Positions 54,276 through 61,140 of a stretch of DNA of 64,000 nt are shown here, piece after piece. The first letter of the stretch is position 1. Each line of letters opens with the position of its first letter. Both the position numbers and the translations under genes were made by a program. Under the pieces are notes generated by a model that ran no database searches, was not told the DNA's origin, and saw only the letters and a program-made list of their open reading frames with translations. The stretch is taken from NCBI RefSeq assembly GCF_014851905.1, contig NZ_JACVAQ010000003.1:372001-436000 (forward strand). Reading direction: 5' to 3'. The DNA is from Pseudomonas sp. PDM14 (GTDB lineage: Bacteria > Pseudomonadota > Gammaproteobacteria > Pseudomonadales > Pseudomonadaceae).

Positions 54276-54410
54276 GGGTGGATGACGCGTTGTTCATCCA
54301 CCACAGGCTCGAACGGTGGAAGCGTTATCCACCGTACACAGCCTAGCCACACCGAATTCAAGCACTGCACGGCCTGCCCCTCTCCCCCGGGAGAGGGCTG
54401 GGGTGAGGGA
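54276..54410. repeat. two dispersed intergenic repeats between bauA and bauC
   Basis: First, a hairpin block built on GGTGGATGA / TCATCCACC (about 54278-54302) with GTGGAAGCGTTATCCACC after it. Second, a copy of the CCCCTCTCCCCCGGGAGAGG / GGGTGAGGG family (54376-54410). Both types are spread through Pseudomonas intergenic regions. They fill the space where bauB would lie in P. aeruginosa. Confidence 0.55.
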
Positions 54411-54455
54411 AAGCCCTCCCAGGCCAACGAACACAGTCTTTCAAGAGAGATGACC

Positions 54456-55952
54456 ATGAGCACCATCCCGCACCTGATCAATGGCGAGCGCATCGCCGGC
54501 ACCGGCCGTACCACCGACGTTTTCAACCCGTCCACCGGCACCGCCACCGGCAAGGTCGCCCTGGCCGACCGCGCCACCGTGCAGCAGGCCATCGACGTGG
54601 CCAAGGCCGCTTTTCCGGCCTGGCGCAACACCCCGGCGGCCAAGCGCGCCCAGGTGATGTTCCGCTTCAAGCAACTGCTGGAGCAGAACGAAACGCGCAT
54701 CGCCGAACTGATTAGCCAGGAACACGGCAAGACCCTCGAAGACGCCGCCGGTGAACTCAAGCGTGGCATTGAGAACGTCGAGTTCGCCTGCGCCGCACCG
54801 GAAATCCTCAAGGGCGAGTACAGCCGCAACGTCGGCCCGAACATCGACGCCTGGAGCGACTTCCAGCCGCTGGGCGTTGTAGCCGGCATCACCCCGTTCA
54901 ACTTCCCGGCCATGGTGCCGCTGTGGATGTACCCGCTGGCCATCGTCTGCGGCAACTGCTTCATCCTCAAGCCGTCCGAGCGTGACCCGAGCTCGACCCT
55001 GCTGATCGCCGAACTGCTGATCGAAGCCGGCCTGCCCAAGGGCGTGCTGAGCGTGGTGCACGGTGACAAGGAAGCGGTCGACGCGCTGATCGAAGCGCCG
55101 GAAGTCAAAGCCCTGAGCTTCGTCGGCTCGACGCCGATCGCCGAATACATCTACAGCGAAGGCACCAAGCGCGGCAAGCGCGTGCAGGCCCTGGGTGGCG
55201 CGAAGAACCACGCCGTGCTGATGCCCGACGCCGACCTCGACAACGCCGTCAGCGCCCTGATGGGCGCGGCCTACGGCTCCTGCGGCGAGCGCTGCATGGC
55301 TATTTCGGTGGCCGTGTGCGTGGGCGATCAGATCGCCGACGCGCTGGTGCAGAAGCTGGTGCCGCAGATCAAGGCGCTGAAGATCGGCGCCGGTACCCAG
55401 TGTGGCCTGGACATGGGCCCGCTGGTCACCGCTGCCGCGCGTGACAAGGTCACCGGCTACATCGACGCCGGCGTCGCCGCCGGTGCCGAACTGCTGGTCG
55501 ACGGCCGCAACTACAGCGTCGCCGGCAACGAGAATGGCTACTTCGTCGGCGGCACGCTGTTCGACAAGGTCAGCAACGAGATGAGCATCTACACCGACGA
55601 GATCTTCGGCCCGGTGCTGTGCATCGTCCGCGTCGCCAGCCTGGAAGCGGCCATGCAGCTGATCAACGATCACGAGTACGGCAACGGCACCTGCATCTTC
55701 ACCCGCGACGGTGAAGCGGCGCGCCTGTTCTGCGACGAGATCGAGGTCGGCATGGTCGGCGTCAACGTGCCGCTGCCGGTGCCGGTCAGCTACCACAGCT
55801 TCGGCGGCTGGAAGCGCTCGCTGTTCGGCGACCTGCACGCTTACGGCCCGGACGGCGTGCGCTTCTACACGCGGCGCAAGGCCATTACCCAGCGCTGGCC
55901 GCAACGCGCCAGCCACGAGGCGGCGCAATTCGCCTTCCCGAGTAACGGTTGA
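54456..55952 (+). CDS. bauC: CoA-acylating (methyl)malonate-semialdehyde dehydrogenase BauC/MmsA
   Basis: A 498-residue aldehyde dehydrogenase that oxidises malonate semialdehyde with CoA and NAD+ to acetyl-CoA and CO2. ATG 54456 (MSTIPHLINGERIAGTGR) has GAGAG before it. Family marks: LGVVAGITPFNFPAMVPLWM, the cofactor Lys in CFILKPSERDPSS, VQALGGAKNHAVLMPDAD and the nucleophile Cys in YGSCGERCMAIS. GMVGVNVPLPVPVSYHSFGG is an MmsA hallmark. With bauA it makes the two-step beta-alanine route. MmsA acting on methylmalonate semialdehyde from valine is the alternative, but context favours BauC. Confidence 0.9.
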   Translation: MSTIPHLINGERIAGTGRTTDVFNPSTGTATGKVALADRATVQQAIDVAKAAFPAWRNTPAAKRAQVMFRFKQLLEQNETRIAELISQEHGKTLEDAAGELKRGIENVEFACAAPEILKGEYSRNVGPNIDAWSDFQPLGVVAGITPFNFPAMVPLWMYPLAIVCGNCFILKPSERDPSSTLLIAELLIEAGLPKGVLSVVHGDKEAVDALIEAPEVKALSFVGSTPIAEYIYSEGTKRGKRVQALGGAKNHAVLMPDADLDNAVSALMGAAYGSCGERCMAISVAVCVGDQIADALVQKLVPQIKALKIGAGTQCGLDMGPLVTAAARDKVTGYIDAGVAAGAELLVDGRNYSVAGNENGYFVGGTLFDKVSNEMSIYTDEIFGPVLCIVRVASLEAAMQLINDHEYGNGTCIFTRDGEAARLFCDEIEVGMVGVNVPLPVPVSYHSFGGWKRSLFGDLHAYGPDGVRFYTRRKAITQRWPQRASHEAAQFAFPSNG

Positions 55953-55962
55953 GCAAACCCCG

Positions 55963-55990
55963 AGGGCTGGTCGCAAGACCGGCCCTTTTT
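55963..55990 (+). terminator. rho-independent terminator after bauC
   Basis: Stem AGGGCTGGTC / GACCGGCCCT (one G-T pair), GCAA loop, followed by TTTTT. Confidence 0.85.
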
Positions 55991-56005
55991 GCTATGCATA
56001 ACCTT

Positions 56006-56066
56006 TAGGAGCCAGCTTGCTGGCGAGGCTTTCCGGTCAGACGGATCGCCAGCAAGCTGGCTCCTA
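56006..56066. repeat. REPIN: paired inverted REP sequences
   Basis: Perfect 21-bp arms, TAGGAGCCAGCTTGCTGGCG + A at 56006-56026 and its exact reverse complement at 56046-56066, separated by 19 bases. The unit matches the Pseudomonas REP class (TAGGAGC...GCTGGCGA), and the pair has the layout of a REPIN mobilised by a RAYT transposase in trans. Confidence 0.85.
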
Positions 56067-56247
56067 CAAAAAGCGTTACGCCACAAATCCTGCCGCGCGG
56101 GCGCGGCATTGGTGCAGTAACTCGCTGGCGCGCTGCCAGTGGGAGTCGGCACCCCTTGGGTGAGCGGGTTCACGGTTTTCGTGACCCGGTAACCCGCTGT
56201 CCCAAGGGCAGCCCACTTCACACTCAAATGAAGAGGACACCCTTGCG

Positions 56248-57030
56248 ATGAGCAAACCCCTGATCGGCCTTCCCCTGTGCCGCTGGCAGCTGACCGACCG
56301 TGACATCGGCTGGTTCCACTTGGTGGGCGAGAAATACATTCAGGCCGTCACCGGCTTCGGCGCCTTCCCGCTGATGATCCCGGCCTTCGGCGACGAGCTG
56401 GACATGGACACCGTGCTCGATAACGTCTCCGGCATCCTGTTCGGTGGCTCCCTTTCCAACGTACACCCCAGCTTCTACGGCGACGACCACCCCGGCCTGG
56501 GTCTGGCCGACAAACCCCGCGACGCCACCGTATTGCGCCTGATGCGCGCCTGCATCGACCGCGGCATTCCCTTCCTCGGCATCTGCCGCGGCGTACAGGA
56601 ACTCAACGTGCTCTACGGCGGCACCCTGCACCGCGAAGTGCACCTGGTGCCCGGTAGCCTCGACCACCGCGAGATCAAGGACGTACCCGACGACGTGGCC
56701 TACGGCCCGATCCACGGCGTGACCCTCACCGAAGGCGGTGTGCTGCACCAACTGCTTGGCGAGCGCGAACTGCGCGTCAACTCCCTTCACGGCCAGGGCA
56801 TCGACCGCCTTGGCGAAGGGCTACAGGTGGAAGCGGTGGCCGAGGACGGCCAGATCGAAGCCGTCAGCGTGATCGGCGCCAAGGCGTTTGCCGTCGGCGT
56901 GCAGTGGCACCCGGAGTATCGCTATTGGGAGAAGGACGATTACAACGCGCTGATTGGAGCGTTCCATGAGGCGGCTAGGGAGTATCAGGCGAGCAAGCTG
57001 GTTAAGCGCAGAGAGGCAGTAGAAGCCTGA
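56248..57030 (+). CDS. gamma-glutamyl-gamma-aminobutyrate hydrolase family protein (PuuD/PauD/SpuA-like)
   Basis: A 260-residue class I glutamine-amidotransferase-like hydrolase. The nucleophile elbow is FLGICRGVQELNV (Cys about 113), and the His/Glu pair appears in VGVQWHPEYRYW. Opening MSKPLIGLPLCRWQLTDRDI and GGSLSNVHPSFYG are typical of PuuD-type enzymes that remove the gamma-glutamyl group from polyamine breakdown intermediates. Next to bau genes this fits polyamine-to-beta-alanine catabolism. It is separated from bauC by a terminator and a REPIN, so it has its own promoter. Confidence 0.85.
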   Translation: MSKPLIGLPLCRWQLTDRDIGWFHLVGEKYIQAVTGFGAFPLMIPAFGDELDMDTVLDNVSGILFGGSLSNVHPSFYGDDHPGLGLADKPRDATVLRLMRACIDRGIPFLGICRGVQELNVLYGGTLHREVHLVPGSLDHREIKDVPDDVAYGPIHGVTLTEGGVLHQLLGERELRVNSLHGQGIDRLGEGLQVEAVAEDGQIEAVSVIGAKAFAVGVQWHPEYRYWEKDDYNALIGAFHEAAREYQASKLVKRREAVEA

Positions 57031-57049
57031 GTCGAACTGCGAATAAAAA

Positions 57050-57069
57050 GGCCCGCCCAATGACGGGCT
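57050..57069. terminator. bidirectional terminator between the hydrolase and nucleotidase genes
   Basis: GGCCCG...CGGGC hairpin flanked by AAAAA on the left and TTTATTT on the right, between convergent stops at 57030 and 57076. Confidence 0.65.
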
Positions 57070-57075
57070 GTTTAT

Positions 57076-58053
57076 TTATGTATTGTCTTTCGATCTTACT
57101 GGGGTTAGCTCTAGAGTTGCCTGTTCTTCTAAAAACTTTCGAAGCGGTGAGCCAGTTTTGTATGGGACCTGGCTAGATGGGACCACTTTTGATGCGGGCT
57201 CAACGTGAGCTTTCTGGTCGTCAAAGAAGATGTGAGGTCTTAGCGCTTTTAAGACCTTGTCTTTCGCGAGTCCTCCCAGGAAAAAAGCTTGGTCAACATA
57301 GACATTCCATTTTCTGAGTGTCTTTATTACGCGTACGTGCGCGGGGCTATTTCTTGCGGTAACAATTGATATCTTGATAGGTGATTTTTCTGAGCCGATC
57401 TTGTTGTGGATCGTTGAAAGTACTCGTATGAGCTTTGCGAATGGTCCATCTTTAAGTTCAATATCTTCATTTTGCAATTCATTGCTCTGAAACTGATCCA
57501 TGCCTTTGGTTTTGTATATGTACTCTGAGTCTTCCGAGAATATGACGGCATCGGCGTCGAAGGCGAATCTTATTCTTTCTTCGACGGGCAGATAATCTGA
57601 GGGTGGGTCATATATTGTTGCGGCGGCGCATTGTTCAGTATCAATCGCGGTTTGAACATCTTCAGCGTGTTTGGTTAGTAGGAGGTCGACATCAAATGCT
57701 TGAAGAAATGGAGCTAGAGATTCTCCGCCTGAGAATGCGGATCTTGTTATGTCCAGTTTGTAGTGTTTGATTGAGTGGTGTATGCGAAGTCCTGTGTCGG
57801 GTGAATTTTTTGACATGACTATGACTTCTACGAGTCTTTGATTTGGCTCGGATGCATACTTGTTTAACTTTAAGAGGGCTTCTACTAGGTAGTATGCTGC
57901 GCCTTTTTCTAGAACTAGGTCTTCGTGCTCGAGCTGATATTTCCTGTACTCATCAACAGAGCCTGTTTCAAATATGGTGTTTTCTTTTTCTAAGTCGAAT
58001 AGGGCTCGGGAGGATACGCCGATCACCAGAGTGTTCTTAAAGTCTATAGCCAT
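57076..58053 (-). CDS. 5'-nucleotidase (cytosolic 5'-nucleotidase I family), AT-rich
   Basis: A 325-residue protein of the cytosolic 5'-nucleotidase (cN-I) family, which dephosphorylate nucleoside monophosphates by a HAD-type mechanism. Visible landmarks are VIGVSSRALFDLEKENTIFE at the start, VEVIVMSKNSPDTGLRIHHS, RFAFDADAVIFSEDSEYIYK with the HAD-like acidic segment, SIVTARNSPAHVRVIKTLRK and AFFLGGLAKDKVLKALRPHI then FFDDQKAH. Base and codon use are strikingly more AT-rich than in every neighbour, so recent transfer is likely. It borders a gene-free block of inverted repeats. Physiological role here is unknown. Confidence 0.85.
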   Translation of the reverse strand: MAIDFKNTLVIGVSSRALFDLEKENTIFETGSVDEYRKYQLEHEDLVLEKGAAYYLVEALLKLNKYASEPNQRLVEVIVMSKNSPDTGLRIHHSIKHYKLDITRSAFSGGESLAPFLQAFDVDLLLTKHAEDVQTAIDTEQCAAATIYDPPSDYLPVEERIRFAFDADAVIFSEDSEYIYKTKGMDQFQSNELQNEDIELKDGPFAKLIRVLSTIHNKIGSEKSPIKISIVTARNSPAHVRVIKTLRKWNVYVDQAFFLGGLAKDKVLKALRPHIFFDDQKAHVEPASKVVPSSQVPYKTGSPLRKFLEEQATLELTPVRSKDNT

Positions 58054-58194
58054 AATTCCTCAGATGTTTATGTAATGTGCTGCTTAAAAATTAACTTTCG
58101 ACATAGATGCTTGCAGGGTGAATAACGCTTTACTTTTCAAGTATCGTAGCGCAACGCGACTTCTGTTGGTTTCGGTACCATGTTTTTCGCCTTT

Positions 58195-58835
58195 ATGGCG
58201 AATTACTTTCTCTTTGCTTGTGCAAAGAGAAAGTAACCAAAGAGAAAGCACCCCCGACATCCGGGTCTCGCTACGCGAGACTCCCTTCGTTCCATCATTG
58301 CTCCTGGGGCTCGCCGCGAAGGGCCATCCTTGGCCCATCGCGTCTCTCGCGGCATCCATGCCGCTCAACCCCTTACGCAACGATTCCACTCAGCCTCCTG
58401 ACGGGACCTGGTTGCGGCCCGATCTTTTGGTTTGCGATGGATGATTTGCAGGGGCTTTGGCGTTTCGTCATTCCCGCGCAGGCGGGAATCCAGAGGGCGC
58501 GCACTGGGTTCCCGCCTGCGCGGGAACGACGGTGGTTGCTTGTGCGAGGCATACCGACAACGCTGAGCGGCTTGAGGCGCGGAGTCTGCATGCGCGCAAA
58601 CTCCCCGTCAGTAGGCCGAGCGGAGGTGCTGCGTAGGGGGACGAGCCGCATGGATGCGGCGAGAGGCTTAAAGGGCCATGGATGGCCCTTGTAAGCCGGC
58701 CCACGGAGCGACACCGGAGGGAGGGAAGTCGAGCGCAGCGAGACCCGTATGCCGGGGTGTGTTTCTTTGCTTACTCTTCTTTGCACAAGCAAAGAAAGTG
58801 AGTCGCCCAGCAGGGCGAAACCATGCTGCCAGCCA
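58195..58835. repeat. long imperfect inverted repeat, about 210-230 bp per arm
   Basis: The left arm (58195-58405) contains CTTTGCTTGTGCAAAG, GGGTCTCGCTACGCGAGACT, GGGCCATCCTTGGCCC, CGGCATCCATGCCGCT and ends CTGACGGG. The right arm (58604-58835), read on the other strand, gives the same order: CTTTGCTTGTGCAAAG, GGGTCTCGCTGCGCTCGACT, GGGCCATCCATGGCCC, CCGCATCCATGCGGCT, CTGACGGG. Similarity is roughly three quarters by eye. The arms flank about 200 bp. No transposase is encoded. Confidence 0.75.
58467..58531. repeat. 26-bp inverted repeat pair (TTCCCGCGCAGGCGGGAA core)
   Basis: CGTCATTCCCGCGCAGGCGG at 58467 and its reverse complement ending at 58531 match at about 24 of 26 positions. Each arm is itself a small palindrome. 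This is a widespread small repeat type, here sitting in the centre of the larger inverted repeat. Confidence 0.75.
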
Positions 58836-58935
58836 CCTTCAGCAATTAGCCAGCGCACACTGAGAGGTTGGTGAGGAATCGCGGCATCAATGACCAAGGC
58901 GCATCCTTGCAGTCGATGTTTCGACCTTACTGCGA

Positions 58936-59034
58936 TGGCTCCCACGTTTTGCACGGGAACCCCTCCGAGGGCGCTCAGCGTCCCACAGACGCGAAGCGTC
59001 TGTAGCTGCACACCTACGCAGAGCGTGGGAGCGA
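58936..59034. repeat. hairpin cluster GCTCCCACG ... CGTGGGAGC
   Basis: GGCTCCCACG at 58938 pairs with CGTGGGAGCGATC near 59024, enclosing the short perfect hairpin ACAGACGC-GAA-GCGTCTGT (about 58984-59002). It resembles REP-type intergenic elements. Confidence 0.5.
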
Positions 59035-59059
59035 TCAAGTTGATCAGAGTCGTGCATGC

Positions 59060-59893
59060 TCATGCCGCAGCTTCAGGCGTTGATAGAAGGTCTTCGAATG
59101 CCGGATCGAGCCCGAAGTCGAGCAGCTTCGGATGCTTCGTGATGTATTCCCACACCTCACGGCTGCTGTTCAGCGGCGCATGCCCATAGACCTTGTCCAG
59201 CGCCTTCAGTGTGGTGGTGACCAGCTGGTTCTTGCAGTACAGGCGAATGCTTTCCGAGGCGGCATGCCGCTCCTGCTGCAGCTCTGCGATGATCCACAGC
59301 GCCGGGCGCCACCAGTCGTAGGCGAAGTCGCAATGCTTGATCACCGTGGCGGAGGATTCGCGCTGGGCGAGCATGGCGAAGAAGTTGAGGATGTTGTCGA
59401 GCATCAGCCGGTCGGCGCGATCGGCGTGGATGATCTGTTGGTCGTCCAAGTTCTGCTTTTCCGCATCCAGCGCGTGCAGGGTTTGTGCGCTGGCTGGCGG
59501 AAAGGGCAACTGCTCCACGGCGAACAGCCGGCTGGCCAGGTACTCGGCGTATTCACGGTGCTGGATGCCCGCGAGCAATGCGCGAAAGGCGCCGTCTTTC
59601 ACTTGCTGGAACTCCAGGCTGGTGAAGGTCTGGAACAGTTCGAAGATGGACCGCTCGATCTCCTCGCGCCGGGCGATGCGCGACTCTTCCGCCTGGAACG
59701 CCAGGGTGATGATCACGCCGCCGAACGCCAGAGCGGTGAACAGCACGTTGAGGCCGTTGTACACCGGCTCGAACGGCTCGCTGAAGGTGTCGCTGGGAAT
59801 CAGGTAGCGCGCGATCGGGTAGGCCATCACCCAGATCAGCACAATCAGGAACATGGTCAGACCGGCAAGCTTGATCGGTCGGGAAATACTCAT
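59060..59893 (-). CDS. hypothetical protein with two N-terminal membrane helices
   Basis: A 277-residue protein. ATG 59893 (MSISRPIKLAGLTMFLIVLI) follows AAGGAG. Two membrane helices lie at about 8-28 and 47-67 (YNGLNVLFTALAFGGVIITL). A basic/acidic helix follows (ESRIARREEIERSIFELFQT), then a long helical cytoplasmic domain (to about 250). The layout of two helices plus an IERSIFELFQTF-type segment recalls the DUF4760 and putative abortive-infection (PutAbiC-like) membrane proteins, but no decisive motif is present. I do not assign a function. It borders the repeat block at 58054-59059. Confidence 0.7.
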   Translation of the reverse strand: MSISRPIKLAGLTMFLIVLIWVMAYPIARYLIPSDTFSEPFEPVYNGLNVLFTALAFGGVIITLAFQAEESRIARREEIERSIFELFQTFTSLEFQQVKDGAFRALLAGIQHREYAEYLASRLFAVEQLPFPPASAQTLHALDAEKQNLDDQQIIHADRADRLMLDNILNFFAMLAQRESSATVIKHCDFAYDWWRPALWIIAELQQERHAASESIRLYCKNQLVTTTLKALDKVYGHAPLNSSREVWEYITKHPKLLDFGLDPAFEDLLSTPEAAA

Positions 59894-60040
59894 GCGGATG
59901 GGGCTCCTTTCATCCTTGAACAGAGCCCTGACCATACTGCCGATTGCTGGCCAAGCGCCATCCCCAACAAGTGGAAAACTGTTGTGCCGTTTCGCCGCAC
60001 GGAGCGATGGGGCTAATTCTCTGTCCGCGCGCCCAAGAAA

Positions 60041-60062
60041 AAGCCCCGCAGGTGCGGGGCTT
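60041..60062 (-). terminator. terminator after the VDSFPD-repeat gene
   Basis: Stem AAGCCCCGCA / TGCGGGGCTT with a GG loop; the minus strand continues TTTTTCTTGG. Confidence 0.85.
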
Positions 60063-60098
60063 CGATAGTTTCCACGCGTGGCGTGGGAGCGCTCAGCT

Positions 60099-60398
60099 TC
60101 AGTCAACGCCGGGAAACGAATCCACGTACTTGATGGTGAAGTCGGGGAAGGAGTCGACGATCTGGATTTTGTAGTCAGGGAAGCTGTCGACGGTTTTCCA
60201 TCTGCCGGCCGAGTCCGGGAAGGCGTCGACCCGTTTGACCCTCAGGTCCGGGAACGAGTCCACCACCTTCACCTTGTAGTCGGGAAAGCTGTCGACGAAT
60301 TTTATGTTGCCATAGACCTTCGAGACATCGACCGTGGTATCGGCCAGGGCTGGGAATGAGCCTAGGAGCAGCAGGGCACACAGCAGGGTTTTGCGCAT
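60099..60398 (-). CDS. small secreted protein made of six VDSFPD repeats
   Basis: A 99-residue exported protein. ATG 60398 follows AAGGAA; the signal MRKTLLCALLLLGSFPALA is cleaved near residue 19. The mature part is nearly all repeats: VDSFPD, VDSFPD, VDAFPD, VDSFPD, VDSFPD and VDSFP at a period of 11 residues, separated by alternating hydrophobic/basic stretches (YKVKV, LRVKR, YKIQI, FTIKY). One longer linker (SAGRWKT) sits between repeats three and four. This suggests a small beta-solenoid or stacked beta-arch with the repeats forming turns. I do not recognise a named function. It has its own terminator. Confidence 0.8.
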   Translation of the reverse strand: MRKTLLCALLLLGSFPALADTTVDVSKVYGNIKFVDSFPDYKVKVVDSFPDLRVKRVDAFPDSAGRWKTVDSFPDYKIQIVDSFPDFTIKYVDSFPGVD

Positions 60399-60496
60399 GA
60401 ACGCTTCCTTGATCGGAGTGAGTGCATTCTGGGGTGGTGCGTATGGCAACGGTCAATCGGTGAAGGCAAGCCCGTGGGGGCGGGGCTTGTGTGGGG

Positions 60497-60895
60497 CTAC
60501 CAGCGACCGCGGTCGTAGCGATCTCGGTCATGGCGGTCGTAGCGATCGTGGCGGTGATGACGATCACGCTCACGCCAGTGGCCGTGGCGGGGCGGTGGGT
60601 AGTAGGCGCGGTAGTAGACCGGTGCCGGGCGGTAATAGACCGGGCGCGTCTCGTGGTACACCGGCTGTGGCGGCGGGTAGTACGCCACGGGTGGTGGAGG
60701 CGGCGGTGGATAGTAGGCGGGTGGCGGCGCATAGACGGGCTGCGGGCGGCTCTGGCTGACGATGACACCGCCAACCACGGCGCCGATCACCGCGCCGGCG
60801 ATGGCGGCATTACGGTCGGAGGCCTCGACAGGTTCCTGGCCAACCAACGCCAGGCCGGCGACCAGGGCAGTGACTAGGGGGATACGCGCAAGCAT
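60497..60895 (-). CDS. exported glycine-zipper protein with Pro/Tyr- and His/Arg/Asp-rich tail
   Basis: A 132-residue envelope protein. The signal MLARIPLVTALVAGLALVGQ is followed by a glycine-zipper-like helix (AAIAGAVIGAVVGGVIVSQ, about 29-47). Next come a Pro/Tyr tract (PVYAPPPAYYPPPPPPPVAY, then PVYYRPAPVYYRAYYPPP) and a charged tail (HGHWRERDRHHRHDRYDRHD...). The composition is that of YXXP-rich or PXXP-rich envelope proteins with a membrane-inserting zipper. The His-rich tail might bind metal. No catalytic motif is seen; function unknown. Confidence 0.7.
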   Translation of the reverse strand: MLARIPLVTALVAGLALVGQEPVEASDRNAAIAGAVIGAVVGGVIVSQSRPQPVYAPPPAYYPPPPPPPVAYYPPPQPVYHETRPVYYRPAPVYYRAYYPPPRHGHWRERDRHHRHDRYDRHDRDRYDRGRW

Positions 60896-61140
60896 GATCG
60901 AAACTCCTGTGGTACCGGTCTTTCCCGGTTATTCACTTCGACCATTTGCCGTTCCCGGCATCGCGCAGGGCAGTGTAAATCCTGTGTAAACGCAGCCGGG
61001 CACGACGCCGCAGGCTGGGGTGACAGCGGCGCAATCGGCCTGCGACAGCCGCCAAGCTGTGACCGAGGTGGCGCTGCGGGCCAAGAAAACTCCCATTCGT
61101 CACAGGTTTATTGTTAGTTTTAGGACACAGCCCGGAGCGG

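Larger units (their letters stand above)
58054..59059. other. 1-kb gene-free block rich in inverted repeats
   Basis: No supported gene. The block holds an AT-rich left edge (the nucleotidase leader), a long inverted-repeat pair (58195-58405 and 58604-58835), a 26-bp pair nested between them (58467-58492 and 58506-58531) and a further hairpin cluster at about 58936-59034. Open frames that cross it are overlaid on these repeats and look spurious. Confidence 0.7.

Noticed and set aside
52792..55976. long minus-strand frames opposite bauA and bauC
   Set aside because: Both are shadows of strongly conserved metabolic genes.
58118..58704. short open frames within the repeat block
   Set aside because: They overlie the inverted repeats on both strands, have no ribosome sites and show no protein-family resemblance.
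57076..59059. possible prophage or integrative island
   Set aside because: Composition changes and repeats are present, but no integrase, attachment-site duplication, tRNA end or phage gene could be found.
60099..60398. repeat array considered as CRISPR
   Set aside because: The repeats are coding, 33-39 bases in period without unique spacers, and lie in one frame behind a signal peptide.
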